From NCBI GenBank assembly GCA_022709585.1, contig JAKLIN010000003.1:1-31685 (forward strand): a stretch of 31,685 nucleotides of DNA. Reading direction: 5' to 3'. Positions 1-6,969 of this stretch are shown here, piece after piece (the first letter of the stretch is position 1; each line of letters opens with the position of its first letter). The notes below the pieces were generated by a model that was given only the letters and a program-made list of their open reading frames with translations, was not told where the DNA came from and made no database searches. A program made the translations under genes and the position numbers. This DNA comes from Nanobdellota archaeon (GTDB taxonomy: Archaea > Nanobdellota > Nanobdellia > Pacearchaeales > GW2011-AR1).

Positions 1-1203
1 GGTATCTTTAGAGAGAGGGTTTCTCAATGCATGAATGAACAAATGATTGTCGGTGTAATTTGAGATAGGCACAGTTTTTGCTTGATTTTCATAAATTTCT
101 CGAAGCTTATCCATTGTTACTAAATCTTCTCTATTCTGTTTATATCCTCGAATAAAATTAAGTAGTTTTTCAAAAAAATGATGCTGCCTAGCAACATTGC
201 TGCTCGTTACGCCTGCCCAATGCTTGTTTTCTTCATAAATTTCATCGGAAAAGGGTGTTTTATTTTCAATAGTGTCTTTAATTAAATCTGCGTTATATTT
301 ACTAAGAAGTTTGTCACTTTCTTCTTTAGCTTTTTTGAGGTCAAATTTTTTACGCTTTTCTAAAGTTGCCTTTTTATAAAAAGAAGAACCTTCATCTGGC
401 GAGAAAATGCTATCACGAGGCAATTTATTTTTTTCGAACTGTTTTCGAGTATAAGCGTCTCCATAATCCGAGCCTCCTGTTTTGAAAATTTTACTGAGAG
501 AGTCTACATCTGAAATCTGCTGAGGGTATAACTCATGAAGTTTTTCTGGATTTTCCGCAGATGGAATCTCTTTCTCTCTTTGTTTTAATCTTCCTCTCAG
601 ACGTTCAATCTTTTTTGTTTCTTCATTAAGTTTATGCTCTCGAGTAGTGTATTTTGGTTTGTTAACCCATTCGCCATTTTCATCTTTTTCTGAGGGGAGA
701 GTTGCAGTTTCCCAGTAGGAGACTGTTTTTTCACTGCCCCATCCAGGTTTCCCAATTATTTCTCTGTCTTCTCCTTTCTTCTTTAACCTTCCAGTGTACT
801 CTTCTTTGAAAGATTCTTCTGGTTCAAGATTTAATCCTTTATTCTTTCTAAGCATCTTTTGAATTAGATTATACTGAAATGGCTTTCCTGTATCTTTTCT
901 AACTTTAGATGCATGTTCTCTTTCTGTAAAGTATTGTGATTCTTCTGGACTTTGTAATTTATCTTCAAGAGAAGGAGAGGGATTTTCCGCTTCTCTTGCT
1001 TCAAGATAAGCCTGCAAAGAATCACCTGAGCTCGCAATTAAAATTCCTCCAATGAAAAAAACGAGCGGAAGAAGATAAGAGCGAAAGTCATTGAAAATTT
1101 CAGAGATTGCAAAACCGTTTAGTCTTAAGCTGTTCAGTAAAATTAAAATTCCAACTGAAGAAACTATCAATCCTAAAATAATGCATCTCCTCTTTTGAAT
1201 CAT
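1..1203 (-). CDS. membrane-anchored paralogue 1 of a three-gene family (3' end outside window)
   Basis: Open frame of 401 codons from ATG at 1203 to the window edge with no stop, so the protein is C-terminally incomplete here. Residues about 8-28 and 44-62 are hydrophobic and flank the loop NSLRLNGFAISE, giving two predicted membrane segments; the rest is charged and probably forms one large soluble domain. The first 85 residues are almost identical to the paralogue at 2630-4189, while the middle differs. Near the edge it has PIS...LFIHALRNP, with His391 matching His321 of that paralogue, so the conserved C-terminal domain begins here and continues outside the window. The start is fixed by a TATA-like box 26 bases upstream. 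I do not recognise the family; the function is unknown. Confidence 0.8.
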   Translation of the reverse strand, partial: MIQKRRCIILGLIVSSVGILILLNSLRLNGFAISEIFNDFRSYLLPLVFFIGGILIASSGDSLQAYLEAREAENPSPSLEDKLQSPEESQYFTEREHASKVRKDTGKPFQYNLIQKMLRKNKGLNLEPEESFKEEYTGRLKKKGEDREIIGKPGWGSEKTVSYWETATLPSEKDENGEWVNKPKYTTREHKLNEETKKIERLRGRLKQREKEIPSAENPEKLHELYPQQISDVDSLSKIFKTGGSDYGDAYTRKQFEKNKLPRDSIFSPDEGSSFYKKATLEKRKKFDLKKAKEESDKLLSKYNADLIKDTIENKTPFSDEIYEENKHWAGVTSSNVARQHHFFEKLLNFIRGYKQNREDLVTMDKLREIYENQAKTVPISNYTDNHLFIHALRNPLSKDT

Positions 1204-1246
1204 CTATTGTAAAATAAAAATCAGATTTAAATTAATTTCTATTAAT
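941..1246. repeat. direct repeat copy 1 (promoter plus 5' end of paralogue 1)
   Basis: This stretch aligns without gaps to 3927-4232 (constant offset of 2986 bases) with only scattered substitutions. It covers the first roughly 87 codons of paralogue 1, its start codon, its 5' flank with the TATA box, and ends at the stop codon of the next gene upstream (1242-1244). Confidence 0.95.
1225..1234 (-). promoter_or_regulatory. TATA box of paralogue 1, leaderless type
   Basis: On the minus strand this reads TAATTTAAAT and is centred about 26 bases before the ATG at 1203, so transcription would start at or next to the start codon. The same box is present in the duplicated flank at 4211-4220. No Shine-Dalgarno sequence is seen. 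Confidence 0.5.
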
Positions 1247-2603
1247 CTCTTAAGCTTTTTTTGAATTTGTTTTTGAGAGTCTCTTCAAAGCTTTCTGCAT
1301 ATTTTTTAGGGTCTTTTATTCTTTTAAGAGCACGTTTCAAAGGAATAATTCCTTCTTCAGACATAGAGCCTGTAGCTACCCTCGTCATTTCATAAAGAGG
1401 TATTTTTCTCTTTAGTGATTCTTTTGCAATTTGAGAAACAAAATCCGCTAAGTAATCCTTACTTTCGCGACTATTTGTTAAGTTGTCTACGTCTAAATAC
1501 AATCCACCAATGTTATAATCTCTAACAATGAACTCATTAAATCCCTCGTTATCTGTTTTTATCGCTTTAAGAACTCTTTCTTGAATCGGTAGATGTTCTC
1601 CGAGGGTGTATTTAATTTCTGGATGGTTTTTTGTTTTCAATCCCCTATATCTTCCACTTTTTCCTAACCTCGCAGTTAAACTGGATTCTAAACCATGAAC
1701 TCCTGCATCATAGATACGTCCCTTGTTTAGAATAGCCCCCCCATAACGAGTCAGCTCTTTTTGTTTAACCTCCGAATTAATTGAGCTTGCGCTGATTTCT
1801 GGAGGATTTGTTGAAGTTAACAGTTTCAAAATTTCTTCTGGAGAATGTAGCCGAGAGCCATCTGGGTGATAAAGTTGATGAAAGCTATTTCTGTCTGGGA
1901 AGGAGTGAATTATTTTGAAATCTCCTGGAATTTTCGAAATGGGAAATGTCCTCGCTTTTTTTGAAATCTCTTTTAATTCTTCTGAAGAAGGGACTTCTTC
2001 TTGGAGTAATCCTTTCTTTTTGTATTTTTCCGCGAGAGCTCTTCTCTCAGAGATAATGCTTGCTTCTACAGAAGGACTATATGCTTGTTCATTTTCCAGA
2101 ACATTTTTTTGCAACTCTTGAGGATTTAACACTTTCGAAATGGAATCATTTGCAATTTTGTAGTATCTCTTTAACATTTCCTTCGGCATTCCCGATTGAG
2201 CAGCGAGACGAGAAAATTCTTTTAATCTTCCAGAGTACTCTTCCATTGCAGAATCATACTCTGTTGTCGGAGGAAGAACAAGATTTTTTGTGTTCACAAG
2301 ATCTTTTCTGAATCTGTGAGCAATTGTGTCAATTTTCTTCTTTTGGACAAGAACATTTTTACGAGCAGATTTAAGTTCGCGAGCAGCAAGTTCTTCATCA
2401 GACAAGCGTTCTTCCAGAGTGTTTCCAGCACCTGCAATTAATATTCCACTTATAAAAAGAATTAAAGGAGAAAGATAAGAGCGAAAGTCATTGAAAGTTT
2501 CAGAGATTGCAAAACCGTTTAGTCTTAGATTATTGAACGAAATTGAAATTCCAGTGAGTGATAGAATTAATCCTAAATAAAAAAATATTCTTTTTATGTT
2601 CAT
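1242..2603 (-). CDS. membrane-anchored paralogue 2 of a three-gene family
   Basis: 453 residues. Two hydrophobic segments (about 6-24 and 44-60) flank a loop that is nearly identical to the other two paralogues (LRLNGFAISETFNDFRSYL); a charged, helix-rich middle follows (about 62-215). The C-terminal domain shares ordered motifs with the 519-residue paralogue: a strand with His233 (IIHSFP), ISASS at 270-274, a hairpin LTRYGGAILNKGRIYDA at 284-300, GRYRG at 317-321, and NEFIVRDYNIGGLYL at 356-370. The order of a His strand, a Ser-rich strand and a Glu strand recalls ADP-ribosyltransferase-like folds, but that is only a hypothesis. The gene lies 26 bases after paralogue 3, with its own TATA box overlapping that gene's stop. 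ATG start at 2603. Function unknown. Confidence 0.85.
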   Translation of the reverse strand: MNIKRIFFYLGLILSLTGISISFNNLRLNGFAISETFNDFRSYLSPLILFISGILIAGAGNTLEERLSDEELAARELKSARKNVLVQKKKIDTIAHRFRKDLVNTKNLVLPPTTEYDSAMEEYSGRLKEFSRLAAQSGMPKEMLKRYYKIANDSISKVLNPQELQKNVLENEQAYSPSVEASIISERRALAEKYKKKGLLQEEVPSSEELKEISKKARTFPISKIPGDFKIIHSFPDRNSFHQLYHPDGSRLHSPEEILKLLTSTNPPEISASSINSEVKQKELTRYGGAILNKGRIYDAGVHGLESSLTARLGKSGRYRGLKTKNHPEIKYTLGEHLPIQERVLKAIKTDNEGFNEFIVRDYNIGGLYLDVDNLTNSRESKDYLADFVSQIAKESLKRKIPLYEMTRVATGSMSEEGIIPLKRALKRIKDPKKYAESFEETLKNKFKKSLRD

Positions 2604-2624
2604 GAGAATTAAAAATGATTTTCA

Positions 2625-2638
2625 GATTTTTATACATT
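2625..2638 (-). promoter_or_regulatory. TATA box of paralogue 2
   Basis: On the minus strand it reads AATGTATAAAAATC, about 25-28 bases before the ATG at 2603. It overlaps the stop codon of paralogue 3 (2630-2632), so the two genes are tightly packed but can be transcribed separately. Confidence 0.45.
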
Positions 2639-4189
2639 TCTTTTAGTATTTTTAATTAAATTTTCCATAAACTCTTCGGGATTTCTGATTCCTTTGAGTT
2701 TGCCGTTTTTAAGAGTGTTTAATTTAAGATTATACTTCTTGGCGCTGTCCAATATTTGAGAGAGATATTCTTTTACATAATCTACTTTATTTGCATTTTC
2801 AGATTTTAAGTCTCGTTTAATCTTATCTAAATTAAGATAGATTCCTTTTGGAGAATAATCTTTAATAATAAACTCATTGTAATCGTCATTAGCTTTTAAT
2901 GATTTGATTACTCTGTCTTCTACAGGAAGATATTCTGTTCCAGAATCGTTTTTTCCCCTATATCTCCCGAGTTCTCCTTCTTTGGCTATAGAAAAGAAAT
3001 CTTCAGGAGACGCATCCAAGATATTTCCTTCTTTTAAGATAACTCCCGCATATCTTGTAAGTTCATCTCCTGTTGTAACAGGGGGAATAGAACTTGCACT
3101 AATCCAAGGACGCTTAGTAATTAAACAGTCTAAAGCTTCACTCGGAGAAGGGCATTTTTTAATAAATTTCCCGCTGGATCCTCGGACCGAACTAAATGAA
3201 TCAAAATCTAAAGAAGAGGGTAACGCATGAATAAATGTGTACTCCTTAGGAATAGAAGAGATTGGAACAGTTTTGGTGTTTTCGTATTCTTTAAGTAATC
3301 TTTTTTTAGATGGAAGTTTCCCCTCAAATAAACCCATTTTTTTCAGTTTTTTTAAATAGAAAAGCCTGTCAGATATTGGGCTGGAAAGAGCAGAATCTTG
3401 GTCATACTCTTCTGTTTCCGGAGTGTTAGTAGTAAACGCCTCAAAACTAACTGCCATATTATTTTCTCTTACGTCTTTAATTAAATCTTTTGGCTTTCCT
3501 CGAAATTTAACTGCACTTTCAGCGGTTCTAGGCTTTATTTTGTTATATTTCACTTGAACTCTCGCAGACAGAGGATTTCCTAACTGTTCCCAAAGATCTT
3601 CACGCAACTCTAAGCCGATAGAATAATTTTGTAATCTATCCACAAAGTCTTTCAACCTCCCGGGAGTTTCACTGTTTTCTTTCAATTTTCGCCTATCTTT
3701 AATCACCTGATGAAATGCTTCTTTAATATAATTAAATTTAGAATTCTCAGCATTTTTTTTCTCAACGAATTTTTTTATTTTTTCTTCATAATTTTTGGGA
3801 ATATCTCCGAGCTTAACTTCTTGAATATATTTGTTTTTATCCTGAGGCACTCGATTAACTCTTTCTTTTCCAAATAATTTTTTAGCCCATTTATCTGCAA
3901 ACCCTCTCTTAGCAAAATACTTTGCTTCTTCTGGACTTTGTAATTTGTCTTCTAAAGAAGGAGAAGGATTTTCAGCTTCTCTTGCTTCAAAATAAGCTTG
4001 CAAAGAGTCACCTGAGCTCGCGATTAAAATTCCTCCAATGAAAAAAGCGAGTGGAAGAAGATAAGAGCGAAAGTCATTGAAAGTTTCAGAGATTGCAAAA
4101 CCGTTTAGTCTTAAGCTGTTTAGTAAAATTAAAATTCCAACTGAAGAAACTATCAAGCCTAAAATAATGCATCTCCTCTTTTGAATCAT
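2630..4189 (-). CDS. membrane-anchored paralogue 3 of a three-gene family
   Basis: 519 residues. Predicted membrane segments at about 8-24 and 44-60 are followed by a long charged region (65-305) and a C-terminal domain with the motifs shared with paralogue 2: FIHALP with His321, ISASS at 363-367, LTRYAGVILKEGNILDA at 377-393, GRYRG at 408-412, EYLPVEDRVIKSLK at 419-432 and NEFIIKDYSPKGIYL at 438-452. Residues 1-89 match paralogue 1 closely at DNA level, while the soluble middle is diverged, so a conserved anchor is joined to fast-changing parts. No conserved Cys is seen in the C-terminal domain, which argues against a cysteine protease. ATG start at 4189 with a TATA box 26 bases upstream. 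Function unknown; an ADP-ribosyltransferase-like fold is possible but unproven. Confidence 0.85.
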   Translation of the reverse strand: MIQKRRCIILGLIVSSVGILILLNSLRLNGFAISETFNDFRSYLLPLAFFIGGILIASSGDSLQAYFEAREAENPSPSLEDKLQSPEEAKYFAKRGFADKWAKKLFGKERVNRVPQDKNKYIQEVKLGDIPKNYEEKIKKFVEKKNAENSKFNYIKEAFHQVIKDRRKLKENSETPGRLKDFVDRLQNYSIGLELREDLWEQLGNPLSARVQVKYNKIKPRTAESAVKFRGKPKDLIKDVRENNMAVSFEAFTTNTPETEEYDQDSALSSPISDRLFYLKKLKKMGLFEGKLPSKKRLLKEYENTKTVPISSIPKEYTFIHALPSSLDFDSFSSVRGSSGKFIKKCPSPSEALDCLITKRPWISASSIPPVTTGDELTRYAGVILKEGNILDASPEDFFSIAKEGELGRYRGKNDSGTEYLPVEDRVIKSLKANDDYNEFIIKDYSPKGIYLNLDKIKRDLKSENANKVDYVKEYLSQILDSAKKYNLKLNTLKNGKLKGIRNPEEFMENLIKNTKRNV

Positions 4190-4232
4190 CTATTGTAAAA
4201 TAAAAATCAGATTTAAATTAATTTCTATTAAT
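3927..4232. repeat. direct repeat copy 2 (promoter plus 5' end of paralogue 3)
   Basis: Gapless partner of 941-1246. The 5' flank (4190-4232) is identical to its counterpart, and coding differences are mostly single substitutions, pointing to a recent duplication or gene conversion. Confidence 0.95.
4211..4220 (-). promoter_or_regulatory. TATA box of paralogue 3, leaderless type
   Basis: TAATTTAAAT on the minus strand, centred 26 bases before the ATG at 4189 and preceded by purine-rich AGAAAT, which could serve as BRE. Identical to the box of paralogue 1. Confidence 0.5.
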
Positions 4233-4270
4233 TTCTTTAAAACTTCTTTTAAATTTCTTTATTGTTTAAA

Positions 4271-4291
4271 TGTAACTGATAAGTAGTTACA
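4271..4291. promoter_or_regulatory. inverted repeat between divergent promoters
   Basis: Perfect 7-base arms TGTAACT and AGTTACA separated by 7 bases. It lies just upstream of the plus-strand TATA box at 4301 and upstream of the minus-strand promoter at 4211, so a bound regulator could affect both the paralogue cluster and the 4331-5534 operon. Operator role is inferred. Confidence 0.4.
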
Positions 4292-4300
4292 AATAGAAAT

Positions 4301-4309
4301 ATTTATATA
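4301..4309 (+). promoter_or_regulatory. TATA box of the 4331-5534 operon
   Basis: ATTTATATA centred 26 bases before the ATG at 4331, with purine-rich AATAGAAAT directly upstream. The spacing predicts a leaderless message starting at the ATG. Confidence 0.6.
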
Positions 4310-4330
4310 CCTCCGAAAAAATCAAATAAT

Positions 4331-4891
4331 ATGTGCAGAAGAAAAAAATTAATCGAAGACTATTGGAAGAAAAGACCTGAAAGTGAGAAACAACAGGCAG
4401 AGAATGAGATTAAACTAGCTAGCTGCTCTGGAGGTTTTTTATATTTAGATTTAAAACCGATTGAAGAAATAAAATATTCTCCTTACAAAAGATTAACATT
4501 TAGAGGAAAAGATAAGATTGCCGCATATCAACAATTAGGTGAATCACTTGGTTACTCTTTGGGAGATGTTTCTTATTGTAAAAAAACAAATCAACTTCAA
4601 ATTCCCGTAACCTGTCTAGGTTCAGAAAGAAATGTTTTTTTCGCAATGGGCCAGGCAATAGACTGCCTTGAAGTGCAATTATCTGAGAGTAATGAGCCTC
4701 AAAAAGATTTAAGATTGGAATCCAGAATCTTTGCTGCATTTGAGCCTTCTGTAAAAGAAAGACTTGCAAGAACAAATCAAACTTTAGATTACCTTGAAAA
4801 AAGAGGAACAGTAATTGAGAATCTGACTCTGAATGAAGCATCAACAGAATTTCCTTATTACACTTTTAAAGCAAAGAAAAAAGTGAAATAA
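4331..4891 (+). CDS. hypothetical protein, 186 residues
   Basis: First gene of a two-gene plus-strand operon, starting at an ATG 26 bases after a TATA box. The protein is soluble and mixed in composition, with a basic N-terminus (MCRRKKLIEDYWKKRP), five cysteines without a clear metal-binding spacing, and a charged C-terminus ending KAKKKVK. It has no signal peptide or membrane segment, and I recognise no domain. The next gene, a transglutaminase-like enzyme, starts 4 bases after the stop, so the two are probably co-transcribed and may act together, for example as partner or substrate. It runs opposite to the paralogue cluster and to the tuf block. Confidence 0.8.
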   Translation: MCRRKKLIEDYWKKRPESEKQQAENEIKLASCSGGFLYLDLKPIEEIKYSPYKRLTFRGKDKIAAYQQLGESLGYSLGDVSYCKKTNQLQIPVTCLGSERNVFFAMGQAIDCLEVQLSESNEPQKDLRLESRIFAAFEPSVKERLARTNQTLDYLEKRGTVIENLTLNEASTEFPYYTFKAKKKVK

Positions 4892-4895
4892 TAAA

Positions 4896-5534
4896 ATGAC
4901 AATTGAAAGAATAGCGTTCGGCGAAAGTTACCCTTTTTTTAGTGAAAGTTCAGAATATATTTGTGATTCAGATAAGATAAAAGGCTATTTAGAAAATTTA
5001 TCGATACAATATCCTACCTCAGTAATAAAAAAGTTAGGTAATGGAGATCATGTTCGAAATGGAAATTCTATTTATCGAATTGATAATATTGAAAACATTT
5101 GTAATAAAGTTCGCGGAAATAAAAATATTCCTTTCGGAAAAATACCCCTAACCGAGATATACAACTCATTTAAAGTTCCTCAAAATAAACAAGTTAAAGA
5201 TGGAGATTTCTCTTTTTCCGAAATTTTAGGCGAAAATGGAATGTGCTTTGAGTGTGCAGTTTTGACTCATCTTTTTGCACAAGAAAACAAAGAAAATTTT
5301 CCTTTTTTAATCACCGAAGGATATTTATTTGATGAACAAGGAGAGCAAGGACTTCACGCTTACAATTTAATTTTTCGAAGAAATGAACTATTTTTGTTAG
5401 ACAGCTCAAATCCTCTTAATTCAGAATCTCAATTAGTTCATTATATTGCCCCTGTTGTCGGAATTAAGCCTTATGGAAATGAAATTATTGTTGAGAATAG
5501 TTGGAAACAAGGAAGACAATATTCTATTTTATAA
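4896..5534 (+). CDS. transglutaminase-like cysteine enzyme (predicted)
   Basis: 212 residues. The second half shows the Cys-His-Asp order of transglutaminase-like/papain-like enzymes: GMCFECAVLTHLFAQ (Cys117, with Cys120 also possible), GLHAYNLIF (His154) and ELFLLDSSNP (Asp169). The spacing (about 37 residues Cys to His, 15 His to Asp) and the 'C..E.A.L...L' and 'HAY' contexts fit this fold, whose members act as proteases, peptidoglycan or amide hydrolases, or cross-linking enzymes. The N-terminal 100 residues are not recognised. There is no signal peptide, so it probably acts in the cytoplasm. It is 4 bases downstream of the 186-residue gene and convergent with tuf. The fold call is an inference from motif order; the substrate is unknown. 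Confidence 0.75.
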   Translation: MTIERIAFGESYPFFSESSEYICDSDKIKGYLENLSIQYPTSVIKKLGNGDHVRNGNSIYRIDNIENICNKVRGNKNIPFGKIPLTEIYNSFKVPQNKQVKDGDFSFSEILGENGMCFECAVLTHLFAQENKENFPFLITEGYLFDEQGEQGLHAYNLIFRRNELFLLDSSNPLNSESQLVHYIAPVVGIKPYGNEIIVENSWKQGRQYSIL

Positions 5535-5560
5535 TTTCAATAGATTTCTAAATAACTAAT

Positions 5561-5585
5561 AATTAAAAAAAGAAACAAAAAAGAG
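5561..5585 (-). terminator. T-rich terminator of tuf
   Basis: On the minus strand, just after the tuf stop, comes a pyrimidine-rich run with T-tracts of 6-7 (CTCTTTTTTGTTTCTTTTTTT). Archaeal RNA polymerase stops at such T-tracts. It lies between two convergent genes. Confidence 0.55.
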
Positions 5586-5588
5586 TAT

Positions 5589-6878
5589 TTACAACTCTTT
5601 CTTCTTAGTTATTTCAATGCAAACACCTGCAGCAACAGTTTGTCCAGCATCTCTAACTGCGAATCTTGCCATAAACTGGTTGTCTTTTTGTGTTTCCATG
5701 CAAAGATTTCCTTGTGGGCGAATCTTTACTTTAGCAACATCTCCATTCTTCAAAAAGTCTGGGTTTTGCTTCATAACTTGTCCTGTTCTTGGGTCAATTT
5801 GTTCTAAAAGTTCAACAAATTGGCATGGAACCTGAGCTGTGTGAACATGGAATACTGGTGTGTAACCTTTTGCTAATACTGTTGGGTGGTTGATAACTGC
5901 AATTTGTGCAATGAATTCTTCTACAATTGGAACAGGTTTGTCTGCAGCGCAGATAACATCTCCTCTTGCAATATCCTTCTTTCCAACTCCTCTAATATTT
6001 ACTCCAACATTGTCTCCAGCAAGTGCTTCAGGCATTGATTCATGGTGCATTTCAATTGTTCTAAGTTCACCATCAACACCTTTACCTGTTCTTCCTGGCA
6101 ATACCTTAATTTTTTGTCCTACTTTCATAATTCCTGTTTCAACTTTTCCTACAGGAACTGTTCCAATACCAGTAATTTCATAAACATCTTGAACAGGCAT
6201 TCTCATTGGCAATCCTGTTGGAAGTTCTGGTTGTGGGAACAAATCAATTTGTTCAAGAACAGTAGGTCCTTTGTACCAAGGCATTTTAGTGGATTTCTTA
6301 ACAACATTATCTCCTTCAATTCCAGAAGAAGCGATAAATGTAACTTTTTCAAGTTTGTATCCAACACTCTTAACAACATTGCTTACTTCTTCTTTTACTT
6401 TATTGAATGTTTCTTCTTTGTATTCAACTGCATCCATTTTATTGATAATAATGCATAGATTTTGAAGTCCCATTGTTCTCAATAACCATAAGTGCTCTTT
6501 GGTTTGTGGTTGAACTCCAGATGGTGCAGAAATAACAAGGAATGCAGCATCAGCTTGTGATGTTCCTGTAATCATATTCTTAACGAAGTCTCTGTGTCCA
6601 GGTGCGTCAATGATTGTAACTTGATACTTTGGAGTCATAATCTTTTTGTAAGCTAAGTCAATTGTAACTCCTCTTTCTCTTGATTCTCTAATTTGATCCA
6701 TAACATAAGCAAATTCAAAACCACGCTTTCCGTATTTTTCAGCTTCTTGTTTTAACTTTGTCATTTCCTGTTCAGAAACAACTCCGCTATCAAAAAGAAT
6801 TCTTCCAACTGTGGTTGATTTTCCTGCATCAACGTGTCCTACAAAGACAACATTCATGTTTGGTTTTTCTCTTGCCAT
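5589..6878 (-). CDS. tuf: translation elongation factor aEF1A (EF-Tu/EF-1 alpha)
   Basis: 429 residues, the normal length for archaeal EF-1A. This GTPase carries aminoacyl-tRNA to the ribosomal A site. The G domain shows GHVDAGKS at 14-21, DAPGH at 91-95 and NKMD at 146-149; the two beta-barrel domains follow, ending in a basic C-terminus (EITKKKEL). The switch region includes the effector stretch RERGVTIDLAYKKI (68-80). ATG start at 6878. It sits 91 bases downstream of fusA and has a strong promoter of its own, so it can be made in excess over the operon in front of it. It is convergent with the 4331-5534 operon. Confidence 0.98.
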   Translation of the reverse strand: MAREKPNMNVVFVGHVDAGKSTTVGRILFDSGVVSEQEMTKLKQEAEKYGKRGFEFAYVMDQIRESRERGVTIDLAYKKIMTPKYQVTIIDAPGHRDFVKNMITGTSQADAAFLVISAPSGVQPQTKEHLWLLRTMGLQNLCIIINKMDAVEYKEETFNKVKEEVSNVVKSVGYKLEKVTFIASSGIEGDNVVKKSTKMPWYKGPTVLEQIDLFPQPELPTGLPMRMPVQDVYEITGIGTVPVGKVETGIMKVGQKIKVLPGRTGKGVDGELRTIEMHHESMPEALAGDNVGVNIRGVGKKDIARGDVICAADKPVPIVEEFIAQIAVINHPTVLAKGYTPVFHVHTAQVPCQFVELLEQIDPRTGQVMKQNPDFLKNGDVAKVKIRPQGNLCMETQKDNQFMARFAVRDAGQTVAAGVCIEITKKKEL

Positions 6879-6920
6879 TTTGTTTTTATACTATTTTAAG
6901 TATGTTTTAATAAAAAAGTA

Positions 6921-6937
6921 TATTTATAAAGTTTTCG
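6921..6937 (-). promoter_or_regulatory. BRE/TATA promoter of tuf
   Basis: On the minus strand CGAAAAC (BRE) is followed by TTTATAAATA, a near-ideal archaeal promoter. The centre is about 47 bases before the ATG, giving a leader of about 20 bases. The same CGAAAACTTT-TATAAAT pattern precedes the thioredoxin gene. Confidence 0.7.
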
Positions 6938-6969
6938 ATTATTTTGAATTTGTCGACGAAATTTAAATT

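Noticed and set aside
5617..6465. Several plus-strand frames opposite tuf
   Set aside because: They are antisense shadows of a highly conserved gene, with no start signals.
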